The position numbers and the translations under genes are program-made. Source: Alviniconcha marisindica (taxonomy: Eukaryota; Mollusca; Gastropoda; Provannidae). Taken from it: a DNA stretch of 64,000 nucleotides. Below, one piece after another: positions 21,101-31,636 of the stretch (within the stretch, counting starts at the first letter, position 1; each line of letters begins with the position of its first letter). The DNA is taken from contig JABMCL010000865.1 of assembly GCA_018857735.1 (NCBI GenBank), positions 359,001-423,000 on the forward strand, given 5' to 3'. The notes under the pieces were generated by a model. The model saw nothing but the letters and a program-made list of their open reading frames with translations. It had not been told where the DNA came from and ran no database searches.

Positions 21101-24100
21101 GTAGTCATAAAGTATCTGCACTATGTTCTGTGTATGGCAGGCAATCTGCAGCAGTCTGTCAGAGACAGCGGTATGTAGTCATGAAGTATCTGCACTATGT
21201 TCTGTGTGTGACATGCAATCTGCAGCAATGTGTTAGAGACAAAGGTGCATAGCCGTAGGCATCAAATATTTAGACTGTGTTTCATGTATCAGGTATAGTC
21301 TGTCAGAAATAGAGGTATCTGAAATAGAAGTATCTGAACTTTGCCCAGTGTATTACAAAAGAGCTGCAGCAGTCTGCCCTAGACATAGGCAAGTAAACAT
21401 GAAGTGTGTGGAGTGTGGTCTGGGTCTTGCTTGCAGTCTACAGCAATCTGTCAGAGACAGAGATAAACAGACATGGAATATGTGGACTGGTCTGTGTCTC
21501 TGCATCAGTCTCTTGGAGGCAGAGGTACATGGACAGGAGACAGGATATATCTGGACTGTGTTCTGGGTATTATGTGCATTCTGCATCAGTGCATCAGAGA
21601 CAGAGGAATGCAGACATGAGAGATGTGTGTGTGAACAGCAGTCAGTTGTCTGTGCACCACTATTAGGTACAGCCTGTCAGAAGCAGAGGTAGGTACAGAT
21701 GAAATACCTGTGCTGCGGTCTGTGTTTTACACACAGTTTGCAGCAAGCTGCCATAGAGATACATAGATGCAAAGTGTGTGGGTTGCATTCTGTGTACCAC
21801 ATACAGTATGCAACAATCTGTCTGACAGAGACAGAAGTAGGTAGACATATACTGTGCAGTGTTTTTACTTTGGTGTGGAATAAGTCGCATTCATTTTTGT
21901 TCAAATTCGTACTTAATGTGAAGTTAATCTGGCATATCATTTTCTTTTACTTCTTCTTTTTTTAATTTTATTTTTGTTTGTTGTAATGTTCTGATTTTGA
22001 AGACATTTGAATAGTAGTGAAAACATGCATATATACAGCACAATAGTATTTTCTTGCTGGAAATACTTGGAAATAATTTGATTTAAGGTTGCATGAGCAA
22101 TATGGATGAGTTGTTTCCCTTGGTCTTGATTCAGTTGGCTAAATGTTCCATGTACCTACTGCTTGTGTTTTGTTCCAGGTGGGGATGTGGTCATCTCCAA
22201 GCACGTCACCAAGCAGGTGAAACTTGCGCAGGAGTGCATCGAGAGGGTGGCTGTTCTGGTGGATAAAATAGGTAAGCAAAACTGCAGCTGCAGCATCAGC
22301 AGCTTGTGCAATTTTCCAAGCTTTTTTGACAAGTGCACAAAAAAGTCTCACCACCCACTTGTAACTGAAATTGTTTGTGCTTGTTTAAACATCTGATTAA
22401 GTAAGATTACGTAATAGTGACTATTATTGTGTTGTACTTGTTTGTACTAGTTTTACATTTTGTTGAGAGAAGTGAAAATCTGGCTTCCCCTGTGGAAATC
22501 AAAGCATCAGCCTTAATATGGTGTTGGCTTGATCTCATCAATGCCTAGAGCTACTGTGTGTCATTTTGGTCATTTGTCAGGACATGCAGTAAAAAGATAA
22601 ACACGTAACTTTTGTTGATGGGGAGTGGGGATAGCTCAGTGGTTAGAGCACCGGACTTGTGATTGACAAGTTCCCGCAGGAGTGGTGAGATAATTTTCTT
22701 CTCCAGGGTCAACTTTCTGTGCTGACTCTTATATCCGCATCTGTTCCACTCCCCTGTTACCACAGTAGCACATAAAAGTCCTGGTCATTCTGCCAAAAAA
22801 TTCAGGTGGCAGGTTACAGCTGCACACACATGCACTCTACCTGCGTGGCTTTGAATGAAGTGACACTGTAAACTGGTGCATGATTGTATAGTGTACTCAG
22901 AACTTGCGCCAAGACAGCAGCAGTTTCATGTGGCACCAGCCATGCAACAACCAAATTTGAAATAGCACTGTCAGTACACCACTTCAATGGATACTAAAAA
23001 AACACACCCTATAAAAGGGTACAATCACTCATTCAGAATCACATGTAAATGAATGCAGTGAGTCTGCTCAAGAGCACTGTATAAAAGTGATCAATAATAA
23101 TAATAATGCAAGTCCATTTCCTCTTCAGCTGTGGCCTGATTGCTTCTTGGCACGTGCGCGCACGCACACACACACACACACACACAGCTTGACAGTCAAA
23201 GTGGAAACGGTCATACATGTTCTGAGTTGGGTTGTCTCAAGAGCTGACAGAGCACACAGTACTTATGGTGCTTTCAAGATGTAGCCCCCTACATCTGAAC
23301 ATGTGTTACTGTTTGTTTTGAACATCTTTTGTGTTTGTGCTGTTCGTGAGAAGAAGGGAAAAAAGAAGAAGATTATGCATTCATTTTGATTGACAAGAAC
23401 AACAACTCTGCTTTAGGCTTGCAGCAGACGCCAGTGGTTCTGAAATCCCCCATGGAGGAGACAGGAGTGGCAGTGAAACCCAAACCATTCATCACAGTGC
23501 CACCACTGCCGTCTGAACCTGCTGTGAACACCTTTTTCAGGTGTGTTGATCGTTTTTCTGGATATGCAGACACATACAATGGAATTTAGACTGTTATTAT
23601 ATCCTACCCACCCCCCAGCAACAATCATTTGTACTCATCTCTACACTTAGATTGGGCAGATGTTTGAGGGACGCTCGATTGGGGGGAGATGAAAGGATTA
23701 AAAAAGGCAGGTTGGAGGGGAGGGTGGGGGGGGGGGGGGGGGGGTACAGAGGCAGAGAGATTTAGATTCACATATTGCACACATTGTGTCACTCTAACTC
23801 AGCTCTTCAGTCTATTTTTGCTTCAGGCTTGCTTCTTTTTTTTCTCCCCCCAGTAGCGGCCATCATTGGTACTCATCACATTAGCCATGCAATCTGTGAC
23901 ATGGTTTGTCTGGCAGGACAAGGGGGAGTACACCGATGGAGATAGCGTACAAACAGAATCACCAGCTGATGTCGGCCTACAGAGCCCGCATGGCCCGCAT
24001 GAACAGAAGAGACCCTGGCGCCTTTAACCTGGTCAGTGTGCGGCTGGGGCACAGAGATGTCTGACGTTGAATAACTGTTGGTTGTTTTGTCTGCTGACAC

Positions 24101-25029
24101 ACAGTGACCCATGCTGACAAGTAGTGTGGGTGCACATGTGGGGTTTGTGATATACTGCTGACATGTGCTGCCAAGCAGTGTGCATGCACATGTGGGGTTT
24201 GTGATATACTGCTGACATGTGCTGCCAAGCAGTGTGCATGCACATGTGGGGTTTGTGATATACTGCTGACATGTGCTGCCAAGCAGTGTGCATGCACATG
24301 TGGGGTTTGTGATATACTGCTGACATGTGCTGCCAAGCAGTGTGCATGCACATGTGGGGTTTATGATATACTGCGGACACACATGCTGCCAAGCAGTGTG
24401 CATGCACATGTGGGGTTTATGATATACTGCGGACACACATGCTGCCAAGCAGTGTGCATGCACATGTGGGGTTTATGATATACTGCGGACACACATGCTG
24501 CCAAGTAGCATGGGTGCACATGGGGGGTTTGTGGTACACTGCTGACACACATGCTGCCAAGTAGTGATTGTGCATGTGGGGTTTGTGGTACTCTGCTGAC
24601 ATACTATATGCTGCTAACACACTATATGCTGCTGACACACATGCTGCCAAGTAGCGTGCATGCACATGTGGGATTTGTGATGTATACTGCCGGCACACAT
24701 GCTGCCAAGTAGTGTGCGTGCAAAGTAGCATGTGTGCACATGTGGAGTTTATGGCAGGCTGCCAACTAGTGTGTGTACACCTGTGGGATTTGTGATACAC
24801 TGCTGACACATGCTGCCAAGTAGTGTGCGTGCACATGTGGGGTTTATGATATACTGCTGACGCACACGCTGCCAAGTAGCATGCATGCACATGCGGGGTT
24901 TACAATAGACTGCTGGAGTCATCTCTTTTTGAGGATGTGAACCTTGGGGGATTTTATTGTTTTTGTCTTTCTTGCATGCCAGGTGAGTTATCACAGGTGA
25001 TTTAGGTCTACTGTGTTTGCTCCTTGTTT

Positions 25030-25102
<73 letters not shown>

Positions 25103-28100
25103 AGAGTCAGTCATGGTTAACACCCTTTGTTGATTGTTTTCAGAGTTTAACAATTCAGAGGAAGATGGCTGAAAACCTGGCCATAGCCAAAAGAACAGAG
25201 ATGGCGGTAAGTGTGCCAGTTTTTCCTGTTGTTATATGTGGGTAAAACAATTGCTCAGTCATATTTTTTGGAAGGGACAAAGGGAAAACTGCTGAATGCT
25301 ATCACTTTTACTTCATTCCATCTGATTTCAGCATGTGTGTAAAAATATTGTACTGATGGAAACTTAAACTTTAGTCAAAGCAGTGTTTTCTCACTGCCTT
25401 GCAGTCTTCTTGCCTTTAACAGATCTGACCTGATTTTGTGTGTCCTTTCCTCTCTCATCCATGAGGCTAGACACTTAGCCCGTCATCCATAGACTGAACA
25501 GAATGGGTGGAAAGGTACTACCTAAATCTGTACTCCACTGTGCAAGCTTTCTGTCCTGGTTCCAGTGTCATGACCACCCAGGTCCTGTGAAACTGTGCAA
25601 CATGAACATTCCTCTGACCTAGTGGTCATTTGTTTGTTTTTTCAGCTGGCAAAGAAAATGCAAGAAAGACAAGAGAGGCTGGAAGAACAAGCAGCAAAGT
25701 AAGTTGTTTCCATTTCTAGATGATTCCTCTTATGTACATATTAATAAGCCAGTAGGCTTGATGAAGGGGGCACAGCCCCCAGGAAATTTGCTTCAGGAGA
25801 AAATCACATTTTAAGACTAAAAGATTTCTTCTATTTTATGTGTTTATAATACCCATGTGTGTGTGTGTGTTGATGATGACAACAGAGCTGTGTTTTTTGA
25901 CAAACACTTGAAATATGAAATTCTGTATAAGACAAAGTGATTCAGGTATTTGTACTGTGCTGTTTCACTGTGTTTTTCTGTGCTGCATCTCTTTTATTGA
26001 GAAATAACTTGGATGGTCCAAGCCACTCTTATGTACATAAAGGGTTTGATCATATTGTTAACTCTTATAAGACCAATTTCTGTCAGAAAAGGGTCATGTT
26101 GGCCACCAGCTTCTACTGTATATATTTCTGGGATTCAGTTTATGCTTTGTGTTTGAATAATTAGGTGCTTGCATGTTCCCTGTTTTGTCTTAGAGTTACC
26201 TGCCATGTCTTTCAGAGTTCGGTTCATGTTACATGCCCAAGTCTGAACTGACAGGTAAATTGCTGACTGTTTTGTTGTTGATGGTTTGCCCCCCCCCCCC
26301 TCCTCCCCCCCATGTTGGAATGTCTGAACTGACAGGTAAATTGCTGAGTGTTTTGTTGCAGGCGGTTTGCAGCCCCTGTTGGAATGTCTGAAGAAGAGCA
26401 AGAGCAGAGGCATATCTACAAGAAGATTCTGGAGTATGAGCAGGATGCTGTAAGTAGACATGCAAGGGCTGATGTGGTAAGGTTTCACCCTTGGCGGAGT
26501 CATCCCCAGACAGAATGCACTGGAGGTGTGCGGCAAGAATGCCTGGTGCCATTTTCGTGGAGTGACTGGAATCTTTTACTTTGCTGCTGTGCGTTAGCTT
26601 GTAAGGCAGACATGGTGGCCATGCTTTGGGTTGTGCCCAGAATATTATTTGTTGTGTCCTGAGTGGCTGAAACTGCTCTGAGTATTGGCAGTCTGGAAGC
26701 CTTATTTGATGTTGAACTATGGCTGTTAACTTGTCCATGTATGGCTGTTTAACTTGTCCATGTATGGCTGTTTAACTTGTCCATGTATAGCTGTTTAACA
26801 TGTCCACGTATAGCTGTTTAACTTGTCCATGATGTGTGCAGCAGCATTTAATTCTGTCCATAGAAATGGCTGCAGAGCTGGCGAGAAAAACTGGACTTGA
26901 ACCCACAGGAGCCTGAGCTCATCTGCCAACTGATCCAGGAGATCCTGCGGTGCCAAGACCACCCTCTGACAGTGCTGCTGAAGCAGTTCCAGTACAAGGT
27001 GTATGAGAAGATCTACCCTCTGGTCTGCAACAAGAAGCAGCGGCTGGCAGCAGTGTCTGTACCCCTGGCCAGGTCCCTGTGGCCACCGGAGCTGTACGAA
27101 GATGCTGTGGCAGAGGAGTGCCGTCTCAACCTGCTTCTGAAAACAAAGGGCAGTGGAGACAGGGAGAGCAAGGATGGAGATGATGGTGATGCTCAGACTG
27201 AGGGAGAAGACGTCTCGCCATCGTCCAGTACACAGGAAGAGGAGAGCACTTTGGAAGAAAAATGTGCAAATACTGTTCAGAATACAGATGTGTTGAACTC
27301 AGAAGTTGCTGAGAATGGTCCAGCAGATGGTGAAAGCGGTGTGTTTTGTGGCAAAGATGTGGCGAGTGGTGATGCGCAAAAGGAACAGTCTCAGTGTGAA
27401 GAAGAGGGCCTTGAAAGTGATGATCCCAAAGAAATTTCAGCTGATCCTTCTCCAACTGATGCTGGAACCAGCAATTTTGCAGATCATCCTGCTTGTGATT
27501 CCAACAACAAGTGTGTGGTGAGCAAAACAGAGAGAAGGGACAATGACTGTGATTTGTCAGATTCAGTAGAAAATGATGTAAAGCCAGAAATCAACTGCAG
27601 CTATGCAAACAGTGATAAGAAACTTGATGGTGTTCCAGAAAGTGACTCGGAAAGTAAGTCTGACCAAACTGTTCAAGTTACACAGGAAGTGACTGAAAAT
27701 GATACCAAAGGTACTGAAGCAGCTGTGGAAGATTTTGAAACTAGCAACAGTCCTTCCAAAGAAACTAGAAGTGAAGATGTTGTATCCTCTGATTTAGACT
27801 TGCCATCACAATGCACAGTCAAGACAGCCAGAGACATCAAAGAAGACTTGTCAAAAGCAATGGAAAAGGGGGAAAATCTGCAAGCACAGTTGAAGACAGA
27901 ACAGGCAAAAGCCTCAAAAATCTTGCGCCAGATAACACATGACTATGAGAGCTACAATGCTGAAAACATGGATGACTTATTTGATGATGAGGATGAAGAG
28001 ACCACCAGCGACACAAAGGATAAAGTTGAAGCGGAAGATGCTGAATGTGACCTTCCAGAATCTGATCAGCCAACCTCAATATCTGCTCCTTCCCAGTCCT

Positions 28101-29628
28101 CAAACAGGGGCCCAGACAGTTTGGTTTCTCGCTGGAGTTCAGGTAGCTCCGTTCAGGACTTTCCAAGCCTGCCGTCAGTGAGCGAGGACCAGGCTGAAAT
28201 AGAGCGGCTGTCCAAGGAAGCCTACCAAAGACACGTGAAAAACATCTCGGCCGATGTACACATGTACATGGAGAAGTTGCTGATCCTGTTCACCATTGCC
28301 TACGAGCAGCTGGACTCACCCCTGGGAAGGGACCAGTGCTACGCCTCGCTGGAGGAGACATTTTTCAAACCTCTTTGGAAGTTCCTGCTGATGCTGTTCA
28401 GGTGATCAGTTGATGATAATGTGAGAGTCGTTTTGAGACCGCCTTAAAAAGCAAGGAAAAAGTGGTTTGAAGAGAAGGATGGTCTTTGGTCAGGGGTCCA
28501 GTCACATGGAAGCATGAAAGGTTTAATGGAAAAGGGGGTCTTAACAGAGGATGATCTCTCAGCAGGGTGGTCTTCAGGGTGACCTGTCATCAGGGTGATC
28601 TCTCAATGTCTCATCACCCTGATCTCAGGATGAACTCTTATCAGGATGATCATCAGGGTGGTTTCTCATTGGGGTGATCTCATATAGGTGGTCTTATCAG
28701 GCTGATCTCATCAGGGAGGTTGCTCAGGGTGGTCTCTCATCAGGGTGATCTCTCATCAGGGTGGTCTCTTAAAAGGGTGATCACTTACCATAGTGAGATG
28801 ATCAGGGTCAGCAGTCTTGGATCAGGAGTTCCATTGTATCATGGGAGAGTTTATTTCTGGATGAACTGTAGAGTTTGCTAGCATTGTTTTATGTTTTGTA
28901 TGCTGACTAGAAAGTTATTTAGAATAATAAAAAATAATAAAAAGTTAGTAAAATAGTTACTTGTTCAGTTGGTTATTGCAAAGAACAGGAAAAAAACAAA
29001 ACAGAAAAACTTGCAGGCCTTCCCTGCTGCCAAGCAGTATGTTTTTCCCCTTATTAGATTTTTGCTGTTACCATTTATTCAGTTTTATCACCCCCCTCCG
29101 CCCCCAAACCCCCAGCCCTCAGTGCAGTGTGTAGTGCATGCCAGCTGGATAGAGGTGTGAATCAACTCTTTATCTTTGTGACATCTTCCATTTCATTCTC
29201 AGACTAGCAAACTACAAAGAGGAGCTTTCTGTTGCGTGCAAAATGACACAGAAAATGGATGCTGGCCCGAAAGATATTGGGGTGAGAAAAAAGCTGTGGC
29301 TGTTGCCTTCATCCCCAACTGATGCATCCTCAGGCAAAAGTGGCGTTCGTCCATACCAGCAAGCCATCGAACAGCTGAGATGTATTAAGGATCACTACAC
29401 CATGCTTAGTAAACTGGAGTGCGTGGGTGAGAAATTTTACTTGTCTTTGATTTTTGTTTGTGGTTTGTATGCTATACATTGTTTGGGAAGTTTGTTATTC
29501 AGTTTGGTTGTGGTGGTAGTGTTTTTTTGGTTGGGGGGGTGCGGGGGGTGGGGTGGAGGGGGGATGTGGTTGTGTGTACTTTAAAAAAAAGTGTGTGTGT
29601 AGGCCTTCATGTGTATATGTGTTTGAGT

Positions 29629-29672
<44 letters not shown>

Positions 29673-30122
29673 TGTGTGTGTGTGTGTGAGTGTGTGTGTT
29701 ACAGTTTCCATCATGGTCAGTTTGTTGCCTGCTTTGGTAGGCAACAGTCTCATTGGTGTTGGCATTCTTTGTGCTTTGATTACTCCTGGTTCGCTTGCTT
29801 TGTTTCTGAAGTGGAAAGTTTGTCATTGTTTGCTCGCTAGGTCTCTAAACTGGAGATTTGTCATTGTTTGTTTGCTTGTTAGGTCTCAAAACTGGAGAGT
29901 TTGTCACTGTTTGTTTGCATCTTCAGTGAAAGTGGTGCATCAGGTGTGTGACAGCATCAAGGACTTTTACACAAGTCGAGGATGCAAACCTGCTGATGTT
30001 CCCAGTGTGTGAGTACCTACCATGTATTATGTCATTACATACTTCAACCATGGCTGCTGTTTGATGTTTTTCTAGGGGAAGAATGAAGGTGTGTGTATTT
30101 GTGAGTGAGAGAGAGAGAGAGA

Positions 30123-30156
<34 letters not shown>

Positions 30157-31636
30157 ATATGTATGTGTATCCATTTATTTTAGGGCATTCCTGCACATGC
30201 ACATGTGTACATACATACACAAGTGTGTGTGTGTGTGTGTGTGTGGTGTGTGTGTGTGCATATGCTTTGTGTGTGGGTTTGCAAGCAGCATACATTAATC
30301 TGATTTCACACATCTGATTTCAGTCTAGTTAGGCCATGGCAAAAATTTGTTACAGTTTGTTACAGTATGCCTTTTTTTCTTCTTACCCTGGAGGCTTGTT
30401 GGAGAGTGTTGTCTGACAGTGCTGGCAATAACTCAGTTCATGGGTGGGTCTGCTCTGCAGTTTCACTTAAAAATTTCCATGCTAAACTGGGATTGCAATG
30501 TTGGTTCAGATCTTGCTTGTGTCTGCCAACAGTGGAGCTGATGATCTGGTGCCAGTGATCAGCTACGTTGTCTTACAGTCTCGCCTGCCACAGCTGGTTT
30601 CTGAGTGCCACGCCATGTCAGAGTTTATACATGAGGGGTATGTATCTTTGTGTGCTAGTTTGCTTGCTTTGTCAACTCATGGTGGGATACTGTGGGCACA
30701 GAAATTAAAGGGGACCCCAAGCAAATGCATGTGGGTTCTAAAACAGAAAATATGCAAACATTTCCGTTTGCAGGCTTTGTGTGGTTGTTCTATCAATCGT
30801 TATGCAAGAGAAATACATTTTTGCTTGGAATGTTACCTCATGGTACAGCCATGTTGATTTATTCTTTGCCAATGAAGAGCAGAAATAGGTTGGTTCATGT
30901 TGTAGAATACACTAGTGCCACAAGTGGTGGCTTTGTTCATAATGTCACAGACGTGTTCTATCAGACAAAAAAATCACAGTACTCAGGACTGTTTTCACAA
31001 CTTTCGAATGTTGATTTTGAACAAACTAGACCATAAATACACTGAAGACTGCAATAAGTATATTTTCAGTTCCATTTCTGTTGATGGGGCTTTTGAGGCT
31101 TCTTTGCCTGGGGTTCCCCTTTAGGCCCCCTCTGATGAGAACCCAGAGCTATCAAAAGTTCCCTGTTAAACTTGGAGCATGAGCTGGTCAGAATGTAGCC
31201 TTTCAGGCTTTATCTGCTGCCAGGAATTCCTTATGTGCTCTTTTAACAGGAGTAGTATGGAAGGGATTAACTCTTCAAAAATTTGTGTTTGATGTTTGTG
31301 TGTGTATGTTTTGTATTTTTTGTTTGTTTTAGGTTTGTGTAGGGATTGGTTTTGTGGATTGACTTGAGCCATATCAGTTTACTGGGTTTATGTATGAGAA
31401 GAGTTGGGGGGTAGGGGGGTTTGCTTATGACAGAGTTTGATTGTCCTAAGATGATCCTGCATGGTTGACAGGACATTAAACTCCAATTGCTAGCTAACTA
31501 ACCAACCAACCTGTGGGTATGTGTGTTTATTTTCAGGTACATCATGGGCCAGGAAGGGTACTGCCTGACGACGCTGGAAACAGCTGTCTCCTACATTGTG
31601 TCGTCAGACCTCAACACACCTGACTCCCCAACCTAG
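18114..31636 (+). CDS. VPS9D1: VPS9 domain-containing protein 1
   Basis: VPS9-domain proteins act as exchange factors for Rab5-family GTPases on endosomes. Coding exons: 18114-18188, 20728-20800, 22179-22271, 23417-23540, 23917-24031, 25144-25206, 25646-25698, 26362-26449, 26864-28401, 29203-29426, 29927-30008, 30533-30637, 31537-31636. The sum is 2733 nt, 910 aa, with phases consistent throughout and stop TAG at 31634-31636. Residues about 1-80 look like a three-helix MIT-type domain. [40 protein letters not shown] and ILEYEQDA match human VPS9D1 (SLTLSLQRQMMENLVIAKA, ILEYEQDH). The VPS9 domain spans about 680-900, including [20 protein letters not shown] (Asp847) and [16 protein letters not shown] (Tyr886), the conserved Asp/Tyr pair of the family. 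The human protein, as I recall it, is about 630 aa; the extra length here is mostly an acidic stretch in exon 9. The start was chosen as the first ATG in the exon with a long open frame; an upstream ATG at 18065 gives only a 3-codon ORF. Confidence 0.92.
18189..18829 (+). other. VPS9D1 intron 1, unique part
   Basis: A+T-rich intron following the donor AAA|GTAAGTG. Apart from T-rich stretches I see no feature before the minisatellite at 18830. Confidence 0.5.
18830..20345. repeat. Irregular minisatellite in VPS9D1 intron 1
   Basis: Units of roughly 65-110 bp built from GAGACTGAGAGACAGGGTGG, AGTGCCTA, (GA)n and CTATGGGCTTTATTGA. About 18 units are interrupted by unrelated sequence at 19510-19930. 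The unit length varies mainly through the embedded GA tract. Confidence 0.85.
20551..20686. repeat. 68-bp tandem duplication just upstream of VPS9D1 exon 2
   Basis: Two virtually identical copies starting ATTGGTTATTGCTGATTTAC, at 20551 and 20619. They end about 40 bp before the exon 2 acceptor at 20727 and may include branch-point sequence. Confidence 0.9.
20801..21860 (+). repeat. 74-bp array of exon-2-derived 5' splice sites in VPS9D1 intron 2
   Basis: The last roughly 60 bp of exon 2 (AAGTATCTG ... CAATCTGCAGCAGTCTGTCA ... GAC) and its donor (GCG|GTATGTAG) are repeated head-to-tail. Donor GT positions are 20801 (true), 20875, 20949, 21023, 21097 and 21171, spaced exactly 74 bp, then a weaker GTGCAT at about 21245. 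More decayed copies with variable spacing continue to about 21850, several still carrying GAG|GTA-type donors. Copies 3 to 5 are nearly identical to each other. The period is not a multiple of three, and read-through past the true donor reaches TAG within three codons. Confidence 0.92.
22620..23087 (+). mobile_element. tRNA-derived SINE, about 470 bp, copy B
   Basis: The head GGGGATAGCTCAGTGGTTAG (A box) begins at about 22624 and is followed by a degraded B-box region. The body contains AGGTGGCAGGTTACAGCTGC, TTTCATGTGGCACCAGCCAT and ATCACTCATTCAGAATCAC, and the 3' end is ATCAATAATAATAATAATG. It is homologous to 12430-12906 in inverse orientation and sits in VPS9D1 intron 3. Confidence 0.8.
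23150..23880. other. Simple repeats around VPS9D1 exon 4
   Basis: A CA run at about 23162-23186 and a poly-G run at about 23727-23743 lie on either side of exon 4 (23417-23540). Nothing else was recognised in introns 3 and 4 here. Confidence 0.55.
24095..24905. repeat. 54-56-bp minisatellite in VPS9D1 intron 5
   Basis: About 14 units of CATGTGCTGCCAAGCAGTGT / GCATGCACATGTGGGGTTTG / TGATATACTGCTGA. The first five are 54 bp, later ones 56 bp or longer and more diverged. Because 54 is a multiple of three, the minus strand shows long open frames through the array; these are by-products of the repeat. Confidence 0.9.
25039..25095. repeat. (GT)n microsatellite
   Basis: Nearly pure GT repeat about 50 bp upstream of VPS9D1 exon 6. 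It lies in the intronic polypyrimidine region but leaves the TTGTTTTCAG acceptor intact. Confidence 0.95.
26281..26832. repeat. Poly-C patch and 23-bp tandem repeat around VPS9D1 exon 8
   Basis: A C-rich run at about 26289-26310 precedes exon 8. After the exon, about five copies of a 23-bp unit (GTTTAACTTGTCCATGTATG...) occupy 26710-26832 and stop only about 30 bp before the exon 9 acceptor at 26863. A short phrase (CTGAACTGACAGGTAAATTG) is also duplicated at about 26243 and 26324, flanking the C-rich run. Confidence 0.75.
28402..29202 (+). repeat. VPS9D1 intron 9 with a 16-20-bp tandem repeat
   Basis: At 28550-28800 an irregular array of CATCAGGGTGATCTCT / CATCAGGGTGGTCTCT occurs (about 15 units). 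The rest of the intron is A/T-rich with a C-rich patch at about 29090-29115. The donor is CAG|GTGATC and the acceptor CATTCTCAG. Confidence 0.75.
29632..30260. repeat. GT microsatellites flanking VPS9D1 exon 11
   Basis: GT tracts at about 29632-29700, 30126-30155 and 30223-30260 surround exon 11 (29927-30008). Between the first tract and the exon there is a short tandem repeat, AACTGGAGATTTGTCATTG / AACTGGAGAGTTTGTCACTG. Confidence 0.85.
30684..31240. repeat. Dispersed repeat, split by a nested element
   Basis: Left part TGGTGGGATACTGTGGGCAC (about 30680-30706) and right part TGATGAGAACCCAGAGCTAT through GCTGCCAGGAATTCC (about 31131-31230) together match the uninterrupted copies at 60435-60720 and 34715-34840. 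The 414-bp TIR element at 30708-31121 sits inside it. Confidence 0.7.
30708..31121. mobile_element. TIR element (MITE) of about 414 bp
   Basis: The left end AAGGGGACCCCAAGCAAA and the reverse complement of the right end, AAGGGGAACCCCAGGCAAA, form imperfect inverted termini flanked by TA. The interior has no ORF of note. A related end, in the opposite sense, is seen at about 33069 (TTTGCTTTGGTTCCCCTT before TA). The TA flank suggests a Tc1/mariner-type or similar element; the family is not certain. Confidence 0.65.

Noticed and set aside
20901..21252. Three identical 67-aa open frames stepping by 74 bp
   Set aside because: Products of the intronic 74-bp repeat; no independent start, splice or domain evidence.
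20801..21252. CRISPR-like regular repeats
   Set aside because: Head-to-tail units without unique spacers, in a eukaryotic intron; the repeat is an exon-boundary duplication.
23876..24890. Minus-strand open frames up to 195 aa, Cys/His-rich
   Set aside because: Minisatellite-derived; the unit length of 54 keeps the frame open by chance.
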